NCBI RefSeq assembly: GCF_033958435.1
Contig: NC_134142.1
Location: 103,056,501-103,120,500 of the forward strand
Reading direction: 5' to 3'
Length of the DNA stretch: 64,000 nt
Source of the DNA: Carettochelys insculpta
Lineage: Eukaryota; Chordata; Testudines; Carettochelyidae
Shown here one piece after another: positions 1 to 11,793 of the stretch. The position numbers and the translations under genes were made by a program. Under the pieces are notes generated by a model that ran no database searches, was not told the DNA's origin, and worked only from the letters and a program-made list of their open reading frames with translations. Every line of letters begins with the position of its first letter. Position 1 is the stretch's first letter.

Positions 1-584
1 GGAGCCAACGGGACAGAGAAGGAATTGAGGGGTTAGTGGGCTGTGCATGTGTAGAGCCATCACAATGAGTGTGTGCTGGCTGCTTTGCATGTGCAGCCCA
101 CTGCAGGAACTGCCACCTTAATTCTCAGACTATGGGCGCAACAACACCATAATACCTAGGCGGAGCTCCCAGGGGGACACACCTTGCAGTAGAAATAGCT
201 CCAATGTCCAAGGAAATCAGGTGTTTAAACCCCATGAAGGCTTTATTTCCATATGTATCCAAAATACTAAGTAAGTGCTTGGAATGTTATGTCTGCCTAT
301 TTTTAAGGGTGTCTCTGCAAAGAGCCTACAGTCACTAGCTGGATGCTAGCATTTGGGGAGCTTCCAAAGGCTTGTTTACCAGACAGATATTCAGTATGTA
401 ACTGCAGTTCAGTTACTGAATCAGCTGCAGGGATTAGGTTAGGTTCCATAGATGGGTCTATAATTACAGTTTCATTTGTCTCGTCTGTGCTACAGAAAAA
501 AAACACCAAGTCCCCTGGAGTCTAAATCCAGCCCATGAGAAAGGCTCAGGTTGGGAAGTGCAAACAGGTTTCCCAAGTGAAGTG
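1..584. other. No recognisable gene
   Basis: Ordinary AT-moderate sequence. Short open frames near 300-525 exist on both strands but show no family motif, no splice-site context and no codon bias, so I assign nothing here. Confidence 0.5.
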
Positions 585-1269
585 CAGGTTGCACCTCCCT
601 GGTCTGGCACCCTTGGGACCTGAGCAGGTCAATGCCCTTGGAGATCCCCATTCACTTCCTCAACACCACCTGCAGCTCCCCAGTCTGGGACTCTGGCCTT
701 TAGGTCCTGGGCCAGCCCCAGCTGCCAGCCTCCCAGCCCCAGCTGCAATTTCCTCATCCTGGCAATCGTGGCCTCACTGCTCCCCAGCCGTCTTCCTGCC
801 TGGCTCCCTAGCCCCAGTTACCTGGTCAGCTGACCCAAACCAGCTTCCCATCAGCTCCCGGGCCCTGCAGCTTCCCAGCCCAGCACTTCCCTGTCTGGCT
901 TCCCAGCTCTGCCACTCCCCAGCCCTGCAGCTTTCCAGATGACTCCCCAGCCACCAGGGAGTCACTGGAGCCTTCTGGCTTCTGGCTCCCAGATTCCTTC
1001 TTCCTCCTCCTGTGGGGCTGCAAGGGTGTCCAGGAGCCTTCTTGCCATGGCCCCAGCCCCCTCTCTGGTGGGGATGGGGGGTGCGCTCTGCTCTGCAGCA
1101 GGGGCTCCAACTCTGGCCCAGGCCTGGTTGCTGGCCACTGATCTGACCCCAGCCTCTGCCCCCGATGTAGGTCCAGCCCCAGGACTCTCTGGTGCTGCAG
1201 TGACCATGGTCATGCTGGGCCACAGATGTTGCAGGATGAGAGAATACTGGATTTACGAGGTTGAACCTA
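585..1269. mobile_element. Tigger/pogo-like non-autonomous DNA transposon, long form
   Basis: The left end begins CAGGTTGCACCTCCCTGG. The right end, read on the minus strand, begins TAGGTTCAACCTCGTAAATC. Both match the terminal inverted repeat of the shorter copies at 12734 and 31714. A TA follows the right end at 1270, while the left flank has decayed to TG. The interior is C-rich, with many CAGC/TCCCAGCCC words, and gives spurious proline-rich reading frames on both strands. There is no transposase. This is a mobilised-in-trans copy, probably old. Confidence 0.6.
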
Positions 1270-2181
1270 TAATTTAGTTTGTCAGTGACATTCAAGCAAC
1301 CAGGCTAGTTTCTCATTCTTTAAAGAGCAAACTAAATTTTAAACAAATTAGGCAAACCTTTGGGAATGTGTGTTTATAAAAAAATGGCAGGTTACTAATA
1401 GGGAGCAATTGTAGCTAGATAAGAGGGAGGACACTGAAAACACATATTTATAGGTGTTTCTGAATTCTTATGTAGAAAAGTTGCAAATCAGTTTTTGTTC
1501 TATATACTTCATGCCAGGTCCCTAGTGCTTATCTTCAGATTTTTGTTACACAAGATGTTTTCTGAGAAAAAAAAATATATATTTAACTTATTGCCCAACC
1601 TTTGTAAGATATCATGAAACCACAGAGCATTTACTACTGCTGCTCAGTTCTTTGAAAACTTAATGCACTGTACATCTGACAAGCTTTGTAATAATTGCAC
1701 CCTGGGGAATTATGAGGCAAGCCTGCCATAAAAATCACTGTAGGATGTGATTACCGGAGCTCTACCAAGCCAACTCAGAATTATTCATTTGCCTATTTAT
1801 CTGCCCTATTCCCTTGTACTTCCCTGCACTTACTATACTTGTACTTGAATTCTGCCAGGAGGGAGGATGGATAACTCAAACCTTATTTAATTAACTTGGC
1901 CAACTGACGTGTTTAGGAACAGCCCCCAGCTCCCCAGTCCAAGTCAACATTACGAACTGTTGTATGCATGAAAGTGTTGTTTTAAGAACTACTTCCTCTT
2001 ACTACTAGTATATCATATGATGATGCAATATCCACCAATTGTAGTATCACTGCTTTTAATATAAAACAGCGCACCAGGTTAACAAGATCAAGATAAAAAT
2101 TGAACCCAGATGGAATGAGTCATTTGAGCCTCAATTTTTTTTTTATTTTCTCTTGGGTTGGAGGTTTAAGGGGGAATGGGA
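1270..2181. other. Unassigned AT-rich sequence
   Basis: About 0.9 kb with short A and T runs and no open frame of note. I recognise no repeat family in it. Confidence 0.5.
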
Positions 2182-2450
2182 GTGGAGTATGGTCTTATAG
2201 GTAACTCACTGGACTAAAGCCCGAGAGATCTGGATTCATTTTCTAGGTCCATCGCAAATCTCTTGTATAGTCTTGGCAAAAGAAAAAAAATCACTTCATC
2301 TCTTCCTTGATACCCTGCTCTGTCCTTTGCATATCGTATCTGAGTATATTGTAAACCTGAAGGCAGCCACTGTGTTTGTACAGTGCCTAACAAGATGAGG
2401 TCCTGCTCATGGTGGGAGTTCTAAGTCCTACTGTAATTATAATGCAAACA
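2182..2450 (+). mobile_element. tRNA-derived CORE/MIR-type SINE
   Basis: The order is that of a CORE-SINE. A tRNA-like head reads 'actcactggactaaagcccgag' followed by 'ctggattcat', the B-box position. Next comes 'cttggcaaa...tcacttcatctcttcct', matching the conserved core. The tail 'cactgtgtttgtacagtgcctaacaagatgaggtcctgctcatgg' resembles the LINE-like 3' end shared by amniote SINEs. It is substantially diverged. Confidence 0.65.
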
Positions 2451-2659
2451 AATAATTCATGCTCTTTTCATGCAAAGAAATGGTGCTTAAAATAAATCAG
2501 CACTGGATGTACCCTGACACAGGGTCAGCACAGATTGTGCTGCCATTATTTGAGTGAGACTAGTCAGAATTAATGAAAGATTGCCAAGCCTTCTGGGATA
2601 CCCTAGAATGCCAATGGTAGTAATAACCACAGAAATATAAAGAACAGCATAATTTAGGG

Positions 2660-2963
2660 TAGGGGTGGGGAATCTCTGGCCTGTGGGCTAGATGCAGCTT
2701 ATCAGGGTTTCCAACTGGTGGGCCACCAGACAGTTTGTTTACCTCAGCATGCACAGGCATAGCTGCTGGCAGCTCCCAGTGGCCATGGTTCACATTTCCA
2801 GTCCAATGAGCTTGTGCCACTTCCCATAGCTCCCGTTAACCAGGAATGGCGAACTGCAGTCACTGGGAGTTGCGCTCAGCCATGCCTGTAGATGGTCAGA
2901 TAAGCAAGCCATTAGATGCCAAGCTATGTCCAGCCCCATTGGGCCACAGGTTCCCCACCCCTA
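2660..2963. mobile_element. hAT-like MITE
   Basis: The termini are near-perfect inverted repeats: TAGGGGTGGGGAAT at the left and TTCCCCACCCCTA at the right. The flanks atttaggg and cttaaggg match at 6 of 8 positions, consistent with a decayed 8-bp hAT target duplication. The interior has the 'tggcctgtgggctagatgcagc' and 'ccagccccattgggccacagg' words typical of hAT MITEs that start with a 'GGGGTGGGCAA'-like end. No transposase is present. Confidence 0.75.
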
Positions 2964-2972
2964 ACTTAAGGG

Positions 2973-3619
2973 AATATTTGTGAGGAAAAAAATTAAAATA
3001 AATGAGTGGGTTTCTATATCTGACAAACAACATGGAAATACCAAACCTTTCAATTCCAAGGATACTAGCCTTCTGCTTCTTCCTTCTGAAAGCTCTGCCC
3101 TCAGGGGAGGGAAAGTCTGTTGCACTGCTGATTATTGCAAGTACCCTGTTCTCAGTACAGAAATAATTAGTTTAGTAAAAGTACTTTGTGACAAAGTTCA
3201 ACCGAATACCCCAACTTTACTGCAAATCTATGACAAATATTTGGACAAAAATCCTTTTATTTTAGGGGGCTTCTGAAGAAAGTCTGATATCTCCAATGGC
3301 TGGTGATGGGACTCTAGGTGGGGAGGGGTTTGAGTTGTTATGGAGAATTTTTTCCCAAGTGTCTGGCTGGTGGGTCTTGCCCACATACTCAAGGCCTAAC
3401 TGATGACTGTATTTGGGTTCAGGAAGGAACTTCCCCCAGAGACAAATGGCAGAGCCCCTGAGAAGTTTTCACCTTCCTTTGCAGCATGGGGCCTGGGACA
3501 CTTGCAAGTTTAGACTAATGTAAATTATGGATTTTCTGTTACTTGAAATCTTTAAATCATTAGTTGAAGAGTTCAATAACTGAGCCCGAGGTTGAATAGT
3601 AACAGAGGGGTAGTGTCTG
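2973..3619. other. Unassigned sequence
   Basis: A 98-codon plus-strand frame (2980-3276) shows no recognisable domain and no splice context. I treat it as chance. Confidence 0.45.
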
Positions 3620-3880
3620 TCTGTACTCCAACAAAATAACACAGAGAAATGTAGCACTTTAGAGACTAACAAAATGATGAGCTTTCGTGGGAGAGACCCA
3701 CTTCGTCAGATCAATCTCACTTCCAGTACAGACTGACGTTTATAAATAAAGAGGACCAAAAAAAATTGCAATAAAAATTGACAGATCAAGTACATAGGAT
3801 TGAAGTAGGTGGCAGAGGGATGGGGGATGTTAAGTGTCCCGCCTGAGATAATTACAAGCACCAACTGCTCAAGGTTGGTG
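3620..3880 (-). mobile_element. Penelope-like element 3' end
   Basis: Read on the minus strand it gives 'gttagtctctaaagtgctac', the shared 3' end also found at about 23500, 35220 and 44850-45110. Upstream lies a hammerhead-like core: CTGACGA at 3709-3703, a GTGGG/CCCAC stem, then GAAA at 3686-3683. The more 5' segment 'cttgtaattatctcaggcgggacac' is also familiar from sauropsid copies of this family. Family attribution rests on remembered repeat consensus, not a search. Confidence 0.5.
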
Positions 3881-4604
3881 CAGTACCTTGGTCTTTTTGA
3901 TGTTCAGTGCGAGGCTGAGATTCTTGTATGCTTCAGCAAAGGCACGTAAGGTGGTCTGAAGGACTGTGGCTGATTTGTGATGTGTACTGCAGAATGTTGG
4001 TTACCCCTCTTCTTCATGTCTGAATTTACTGGGACTACTGATGAAACTGAAATGTTCTCACTTGGACCAAATTTTTTGCTATGTACAATGAAGTCTAAGT
4101 CACAAAGTGAATTATTATCAGGTGGAAACAACATTAAAGGCATTTAAGCACTGATACAACTGGATAATACTGTCTTATATCTAGTTTGTTGGCACTGGTC
4201 ACAGAACAATGCATGAGACTAAATTAATTATGCCTTGCAACTCCACTGGAGCTAACACAAGGTATATTATGCAGACAATAAAAATAAGTTAGAAAAGTCA
4301 AGCAACTTTGATACATATCTAATCAAGGTGGACCAATGTATGGAGCCCAGGACTCCTGACTTCCAGTTCCAATTGGTGACTCTCATAAACAGACAAATAC
4401 ACCAACCTGCTGTATTTCATAGGCATAGCCATTGACTCTGTCCACCTAAAAATAAGCCATTAAAAGGCTCTTTGATTTCACAATTAAGTAAAAAAAAAAT
4501 AAGAACTAGTCCTTCTTTGATGTAAATAAGCAAAGTACCATTGACTTCACTGGCGCTATGTTAGATTACACCAGCTGAGGATCTGGTCCATAATCCATAT
4601 ATAT

Positions 4605-4640
<36 letters not shown>

Positions 4641-5469
4641 CACTCATTATATAAGAACCCCTAATCAAATAGAACATAGCAAAACAGTGTATTCAAAAGA
4701 AATCACACTGCATATAAAAGCAATATAACATGTGGGTGAAACTAAAATTGTTCTATCTGCTACAACTTCATATCCTGGAGAGATTTATCATTACTGACAT
4801 TAAAACATATTACTAGTTCTCACATATGAGCCATTTTATCTGATCTTGTCCTTAATTCAAATGGAACAGTAAAGAAATCAAATTAATCTTCTGCAAACGT
4901 TGCAGCTGACTGTATCCAGAGTGAGAGAAAAAACATTTGAGTGAAACATCTGATCGAATGGCAACTGCTTTTTAAAGTACACTCACAAGACTATGTACAA
5001 AAAACCCCAAACAGTCTGCATAAATTTAGATTTTTCCCTCAGTTTTGTATGAAAAAAAATAATTAAAATCATGCAGGTTGCCTCCCAAGCAATGACAAAC
5101 ATGGTGGCGATGTGCCATGAAGCAGTTGGTGGTGGAATTCCAGCTACCCTTCAAACTCCTGTGGAAACAGGTAGTCTGTCCTGGGAGAGCAGCATTTTGC
5201 ATTCCATTTTCAACTAATTCTGTATTGCATAAGCAACATTGGGGGCTGTATTACCCCATCAGTACCCTATAGGCCTTTGACATGTAATCATAAGCATACT
5301 ACATTCATGGCCCAATTGCTGTGTGCGATGTCTCCAAAGTCTCGTGACTACCATGAAAAGATTCATGTCCTACCAGGTTTAATGAGAGAGGATTATGCCC
5401 AGTTTTAGACAGGGGCCTGCACATCCCACTGACTTCAGTGGGACTCAGTAAAGGTATAAAGATCTATAT
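3881..5469. other. Unassigned AT-rich sequence with one microsatellite
   Basis: No gene recognised. A small fragment near 4345-4370 ('gcccaggactcctgacttccagttcc') resembles a SINE core but is too short to call. Confidence 0.45.
4609..4637. repeat. (AC)n microsatellite
   Basis: Uninterrupted dinucleotide AC run, preceded by a TA-rich stretch. Confidence 0.95.
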
Positions 5470-5610
5470 GAGCAGTATGGCTACAGTGCAATAAAAAGCC
5501 TACAGCTGGCCCCTGTCAACCGATTTAAGCTCACAGGTTTGGGCTGCAGGGCTATAAAATTGCAGGGTAGACATCCAGCCTTGGGCTAGTTTCTGGGACT
5601 CTCCCCTCTC
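5470..5610. mobile_element. Half of a palindromic DNA-transposon MITE
   Basis: The stretch runs 'ggctacagtgcaataaaaagcctacagctggcccctgtcaaccgatttaagctcacagg' into 'gggctgcagggctataaaattgcagggtagac' and 'ccagccttgggctagtttctgggactct'. It matches, as I remember it, one arm of a widespread turtle hAT-type MITE whose second arm would be the inverse. That second arm is missing here. Confidence 0.45.
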
Positions 5611-6219
5611 ATGGGATACACCCTGAGGCAACAGTCCTGAAAAGAGACTTATTCACATACTCTACATATTGCAAGCTGCCCCATCAGCTATAGTAGGACA
5701 CTCATGCTATGCAAAATTACACACATGCATAAGAGTTTTCAAGTTGGGGGCTTCTATTTTGTTCGATTGAAAAGGAGAGCTCAGTGGGATCTTAACTTTA
5801 GCTGAAACTGAGTGAAATTTGCATACTTCTACTTAAATTCAATGATCCCTAAACCCTAGAAAAGTTCTTCTTTCAGCTGATTCTATGGCATTTTTTGTAT
5901 TGTGTCATTTTTGTAAAGTTACAGTAGGATTCATCAACCAGTTTTGTGTTTTAAGCAGATAAACCATCTGCCATGATTGTTCAAAACAAGTACAAAAGGT
6001 CAAGCTTCCATCCAACAGTGAGACTTAACATACCATAAACGTTTCTAGCACTACAAGTACCAGCCAATTCTTCATCACCACAACTGATGTCTAAAATACA
6101 CCCTACAGCCAATGACACCAGTCAGAGGATGAGGTTGAAGACTCACTCCCAGTTCTCCACACTTCCTTGATTCAAATTGTTCAAAAATATTAACTTCCCT
6201 TAGCCTAGGGCTATAGTTT

Positions 6220-6480
6220 AGCCCTGTCTCAGAATTATTTACACAATTTGTGCAACATGAATTATGTAAGTTATTTTGAGGTAACTTATTTAGAACCCGG
6301 TGCTGGCTATGTGTCACCAAAGTTTGAAATAAGTGCCTATTTCGAACTTCCCGCTATCCCTTTCACAATGAGGGGTAGCAGGAATAAAATACCATGCTCA
6401 AATAGCCCTGCTATTTCAAATGCAGTGTTTGGCATGGGGTGTCTATTTCAGCATACAACTATATCCTGAAATAGAAACCT
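6220..6480. other. Possible palindromic-MITE interior fragment
   Basis: Words such as 'taagttattttgaggtaacttattt', 'gaaataagtgcctatttcgaac' and 'tatcctgaaatag' resemble the 'tatttcgaaatag' interiors of the palindromic MITEs elsewhere in the window. No terminal repeats are visible. Confidence 0.25.
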
Positions 6481-6564
6481 CAGTGAGCCTTAGCCATACT
6501 AAATGGGCAGGTGGAAAAAGGAGAACTTCCAAGGATAAGACACTCAGAAGACAGCACGGCATTA

Positions 6565-6825
6565 CAGGTTGAACATCCCCAGTGCGGCAACATCTGTGGT
6601 CAAGCATGATTTTGGTTAGTCAGATGTCATTATTTTGGATGTGGCTAAGTTTCCTTGGTCCCATAAAATTTGTTTACAGACACCAGTCCTGGCTATCAGT
6701 GTCTGTGCTGTTATTTAGCTGCAATTTACCCCTAAATGTCTTCTAAGAGCCCAGTAAGCAGTAGACGTGTTAATAAAGTGCTACACAATATTGATCTCCC
6801 ATTAACTGGAAAATTCTCTTGTGTT
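6565..6825. mobile_element. Tigger/pogo-like MITE, right end lost
   Basis: Starts TA|CAGGTTGAACATCCCC and tracks the complete copy at 12734 through 'gtgctgttatttagctgcaatttacccctaaatgtcttct' and 'gctacacaatattgatctcccat'. The final TIR is replaced by other repeat sequence from about 6826. Confidence 0.7.
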
Positions 6826-6827
6826 CC

Positions 6828-7258
6828 CGCTACCCCGTGTAACTCAAATTTTCACGCAAGTTGCAGGGGAGATGGGAATCAGACTGCCACTTGGTTCCCA
6901 GCTCCCCTCTACTTGTGGACCTGGGAAACTGACCAGCCCACCAGGACTGGTCAGTTTCCTGGCTGTCTCTCTCTGCCTTCCCCTAGTGGTGTGACTGTCA
7001 GCCTGACAGCGAGGTTGCTTGGGGGAAGGCGGGGGGAAGGCTTTTAGCTTGCTTAGCTGCTTGCAGCTGCAGGTAACTAGGTGAGCTAAAAGCCCCTACT
7101 CTCTGCCTTCTCCCAGCCATGCAGCTGTCAACCTGACAGCTGTGCAGCTGAGAGAAGGCAGGGAGAAGGGGCTGCAGAACAGCATCAAGTTGTACTTAAC
7201 TTGCATTAAAACAAGTTACATGCAACTTGAAGCCGCGTACATTGGGGGTTTACTGTAT
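6828..7258. mobile_element. Second Tigger-like non-autonomous element
   Basis: The right end is gggggtttactg|ta. Its inverse resembles 'ccccgtgtaactcaaattttcacgcaagttgca' at the left, where the first dozen bases appear lost. The interior carries several inverted GC-rich words (ctgacagc/gctgtcag, agctgcag). It abuts the truncated element before it, so insertion or recombination at the shared boundary is likely. Confidence 0.4.
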
Positions 7259-7869
7259 TAGATAACAGAGCAAGAAACATGACCACCAAATGTCCTGTCT
7301 TTCTCTCCATGGCATGTCTTGAGCTCAAGAGGCAGTACACTGTAGCTCAAGTTGTTTTTCTTGTTTTTACAGCTCAGCTGGGACATCGTCACATATGCAA
7401 CAAGAGCTCAATTATCCCTCTTATGGGATATACTGTTTACAGCAGTCGGAGCTGCTTCCTGCAGCCCTATAGGCAAGATGCTCAAAGGCTTTTCTGAATT
7501 GCAACTGAACCTGGAGTGCACTACAGTATGAGGAATTCCCTCCCTTGCAGTTTTATCCTGGTCAATGCAGATGCAATTCCTTTAGTTACATGGCTTGCTC
7601 TATGGTAAGGCTGACCCTGGGACAACAGTCCCCGTTGCCCCACACCCCTGATGGCAGGCCATCTGTTCTTCTGAGGGGAGTTTCTCATTTGTCTTATGGA
7701 ACATATTTAAAAGGGGAGAGAATGAGAGTCCATAGCACAGACATTAGGGAACTCGCCTGTAGTGGATGAGACTCAAGTTGAAGTCCCTGTGCCAAGGTAT
7801 AAGAAAGTAATCCAAGTGGAACAGCTTTGACAGGAGAGATTGCAATGCACCTCTGAGTACCCAGCAGTT

Positions 7870-7985
7870 TGGTAGTTAGGGGCACTCACCCAGGAGATGA
7901 GTGACCTGGTCTGAAGTTGCTGCTCTAGGAAGGGATCTTGAACATGGGTCTCCCACATCCCAGGTGAATACCCCAATACTGACCT
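7870..7985 (-). mobile_element. SINE tRNA-head fragment
   Basis: 'gaacatgggtctcccacatcccaggtgaataccccaatactgacctattgggtaa' matches the inverted tRNA-like head of a SINE familiar from turtle genomes (B-box side first). Diverged and partial. Confidence 0.35.
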
Positions 7986-8354
7986 ATTGGGTAAACTCCT
8001 CCTCTGTGCAACTTGTCCTTTATCTTTAAGAGATTTTTAAAAGCCCCTAGAAACTAAGCATTTCATTCTACCTGAAATTAAATTTGTCAGCTTTTTCCAA
8101 TTTACCAAAAAACGCTGAAAATTTTCAGGTTGGGTTAAACCAAACTTTAATATTACTTTTCAGAATTGCCAGAAAACTGAAGTTATTCAGCCAGCTCTAC
8201 TTGTGAGCCAATGTGCCTGCAGTATGCCTCATAATCTGCCCCCAGTCACACCCAATCTAGTGCTAGTAATACAATTTTTGTTTGGACCATTATATTTTCC
8301 CCACCCCCAACATCTCTTAATTCGAAAGTTGACTCCCATTGCAGGTGCAATGGT

Positions 8355-8545
8355 GACACCAATGTTCCCTGTAAATGGAGTGCTTGGGCGGCTGCCCACA
8401 AGAGATTCTGATGCCACTCAACTGATTAGCAGAGTGCCCACAGCCACCCATAGTGGGCATCAGCTGTTTTTACTGGTGGTGCAAATCTGCACATGCTTTG
8501 GTGCACATATTTATTCCACCCATGGATGGAAAAATTCAGCACCTG
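8355..8545. mobile_element. Interspersed repeat, family A copy 1
   Basis: Shares 'gtgcttgg-gcggctgcccac', 'gatgccac...gattagcagagtgccca', 'ctggtggtgca...catgc' and 'catggatgga(a)aaatt' with 59455-59650, and the last part with 56255-56350. The ends look like 'atgttccctgta' and 'ttagagggaaca', suggesting a short DNA transposon with TGTTCCCTCT termini. Confidence 0.55.
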
Positions 8546-9696
8546 TCAGGATAAAACCCTTAGTGAATCGGGGAAATTAAGATTCAGTTCTAAAAGTTCA
8601 AGTGGATTCTTTACTTAGCTTTACAGGAAGGTGGGCTAAGTTTATAACCTAACTGAATACATCTCTATTTGCTGACTGGTATTCCTATGAATAGGGCCTT
8701 TGTTAGGTTCGACATATGACATTAAGGATTTTGAATCTTGTCAATTAGATGACAATGATTTATCTCCAGCTTGAAAAATTAAAGTGGCAATATCAAATAC
8801 TTATACTGCGTTGATGCTTGATCGTCTCCCTACTACTATAAATTCTGTTTACAAGCTAAATGGACATCTCTGTTTGTATTGCCTGACTTATCTTTGAGAA
8901 TTAATTGTGCTGTTCATAAGCTTATAAAATGTTTGCTGCCCCTCATAATTTAGCAGCACCATATTAACACAATCACTGTACCCTTTGCTTTTTGACCAAA
9001 CAATTGATAAACAGCAAGCAGAAAAGGTCATTTTCATGCATTGGTTGTCTTTTATTAAGACACAAAAAGAAGCTGGGCAGTCTTATGTTACAGTATTTCA
9101 CTGCTTGATATTTTCCAGTAGAAAAATGTATAGTTATTAAAACACAATATTTAAATAATATTGGGAAAATCTTGTTTGATATTTTCAGTCTTTCAAGGAT
9201 AAATATACATTAGTCACCAATAGCTGAACACTGTCATATTGGTCATCACAAAACTTGCAGATGACAACATCAGTACATTGCCACAAAGTAACATTGTTTC
9301 AAAGATGATTAACCTCTAAAGTTTATGTTACTTTGGCCAATTGCCAGATAATATGCTGGGTGAATGGCACCAGTTTTATTTACAGGATAATTCAACTCTC
9401 TACCTGACAACTAACCTGAGATCTGGGTACATCTGAATAAAAAGAACTGTTTTGTGATCACCACCATTGGATGTCCTTGACCCTTCCACTGCTGAAGATG
9501 CCGTCAAATTATTATTGATGCAACACCTGCAGCCAGTCTGTTGCAGAGAGAAAATTGCCATTGATCAGAAGGGAAGAGCACGAAAGATAAGAGGTGCCTG
9601 GAACCTAAACACATGAAGTTCAGAGCTGAAAACAAGAGAACTAAAACTATAAAGATGACAACAGTAAATTCCCAACCACATAAACTTGCTGTCTCA
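8546..9696. other. Unassigned AT-rich sequence
   Basis: No open frame above about 66 codons, and no repeat family recognised. Confidence 0.5.
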
Positions 9697-10385
9697 GAGT
9701 GCATCTACACTAGCCAGCTACTTCGAAGTAGCCAGCACAACGTCAAAATAGCACGCGTCATGTCTACATGCGCCGTGTGCTATTTCAACGTTGAAATCGA
9801 CGTTAGGCGGTGAGACGTCAAAATTGCTATTCCCATCCGAAGATGGGAATAGCGCACTCCTTCGATGTTCAAGGTCGAGGTAGTGCGTGTGTAGACAATC
9901 TGCGTCCTGCTACTTCGAAATAGCGGGGTCTTCCATGGCGGCCATCAGCTGAGGGGTTGAGAGACACTCTGTCCAGCCCCTGTGGGGCTCTATGGTCACC
10001 ACTTGCAGCAGCCCTTAGCCCAGGGCTTCTGGCTGCTGCTGCTGCAGCTGGGGGTCCATGCTGCGTGCACAGGGTCTGTAACTGGTTGTTGGCTCTGTGG
10101 ATCTAGTGCTGTGCAGGGCAAGTGTGTCTGGGAGGGGCCCTTTAAGGGAGTGGCTTGGGGGCTTTGCTGGCCCCTTATTTCGACGGGGAGCGCTTGCGTG
10201 TGTGGACGCTCCACATTTCCTTCTGGGGCTGCTCCTTTCGATGTTCCCTGTTGCTACTTCGACATGGAACGTCAACGGCACCAGCTCTGGAGGACATGTA
10301 GATGATACACCTTGAAGTAGCCTATTTCAATGTCCTTACTTTGAAATAGGCTACTTCGATGTAGTGTTCTAGTGTAGACGTAGCC
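9697..10385. mobile_element. Long palindromic MITE with 3-bp target duplication
   Basis: The left end is gagtgcatctacacta and the inverted right end is ggctacgtctacacta. Flanking tca (9694-9696 and 10386-10388) looks like a 3-bp target duplication. Both subterminal zones repeat 'ctacttcgaagtag'-type words. The middle (about 9780-10290) is CpG-rich and produces overlapping spurious reading frames on both strands. The 3-bp duplication and GGC-start termini suggest a PIF/Harbinger-like transposase in trans, but tca is not the usual TWA target. Confidence 0.7.
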
Positions 10386-11793
10386 TCAGTGTTTCTCTCT
10401 TACCTCAGTTCTGTGGAAGCTTGAACCATGATGCTAATAAAAACTAACTTAGCAGTTATACCATGTTCTTTTATGATACCTTCCACATACACCTGTACAC
10501 TCTCCCACACACACCTAAAAATGTCTGCTAGTTTAAGAGGATCTACATACTGCCCTAAAGCCCTCCAGTGAAACCAACAGGATGGAAGGACTACATCAAG
10601 AGTCTTCTGGCCTCTTAAAAGCTTCAGGTTACAGAATACACAGATAGCGTAAGAAGGGGAATTCATGCACAGAAAGAGTAACTGAAACCACAAATTATTT
10701 TCTCCTCCTACCCCAACTCCGCACCCCTCCCCCCCCCAAAAAAAGGTAGTCTGGAGGAGGGTAAAAATTTAACCAGTTTTTGGAACTAATATACATTACT
10801 AAGCAGTGCCATTCACTGTAAGCCTCACATTCTTTTGAGTTTTCTATCTTTCAATTTCTGATGAAAAACGCCACTTCTACAGTCTGCAGAGTGAATTACA
10901 CTGATATCCAACTTTTTCTTTTCTCTGAAAGAAGCAGAAGAGGGGACCTAATCTGACTTAATAGATTTATATTTCAAGATGTTCTCTGAGAGAGGATGGA
11001 AATCCAGATGAAACAGTCTGTCCTATCTTCTCACTTTCAAGTGGTTAAAACTGTCATTACTGTGTAACTTTCTTGCTCATCCTTTAGACATTTTTATTCC
11101 CTACAATTATGTTGTGTGGACTGTTCGGCATTTCCTCCCTATCACATATCACAACACCAAGGAGCAGCTAAGTGGTAAACACTTAATCTATTTATTGTTT
11201 ACCCTGGATTCTACTTTCATCCTAACAAGTTTCTGTTACATTTATTCACTCTTCAGTGCACTTTCAGAGCCTCTCTGGGGAAATACATCTTCCTGTGCTG
11301 CGCTAGGTGTCTGCATATGACTCAATGCACTCTACCTATGAGTGGTGGTTTTCCACCATGTGTTACTGTAGCATATCTTTCTAGTTACTTGTGCAGTAGC
11401 AAGAGATTGTGTCACTATTAGCTGATTGTTTTGGGGTTGTAATAATCTTAGGTACAAGAGTGCTGATCATCTGTGAGTGAATCGTTCATATCTAATTGCT
11501 CTCCCAGGCAATAAACTCATTATTACCTTCCATTTATGTTGAGATATGGTTTTGTATGTCAATAGCGTTAACTGTGGTAACATGCTATGCACTCGTGTTG
11601 GATAAAGTCTCCTCTTATTCCTGATAAGAGCTGAGATAATAAAAGGGGGTCATTTACGCACCAGTCTATTCAAGAGCTCACTGGAAAGCTCAGGGGAAAG
11701 CTGCTTCCCTGAGCATAGTTATGAATCATTGTAATTGTGACAACAGCACTCCTTAGTAAGGTGACACAGAAGGAGCAGTTCTTACATCATTAA
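10386..11793. other. Unassigned sequence
   Basis: No gene recognised. A C-run followed by an A-run lies at about 10728-10744. Confidence 0.5.

Noticed and set aside
535..942. Proline/serine-rich 135-codon frame
   Set aside because: Inside a C-rich non-autonomous transposon; composition explains the lack of stops.
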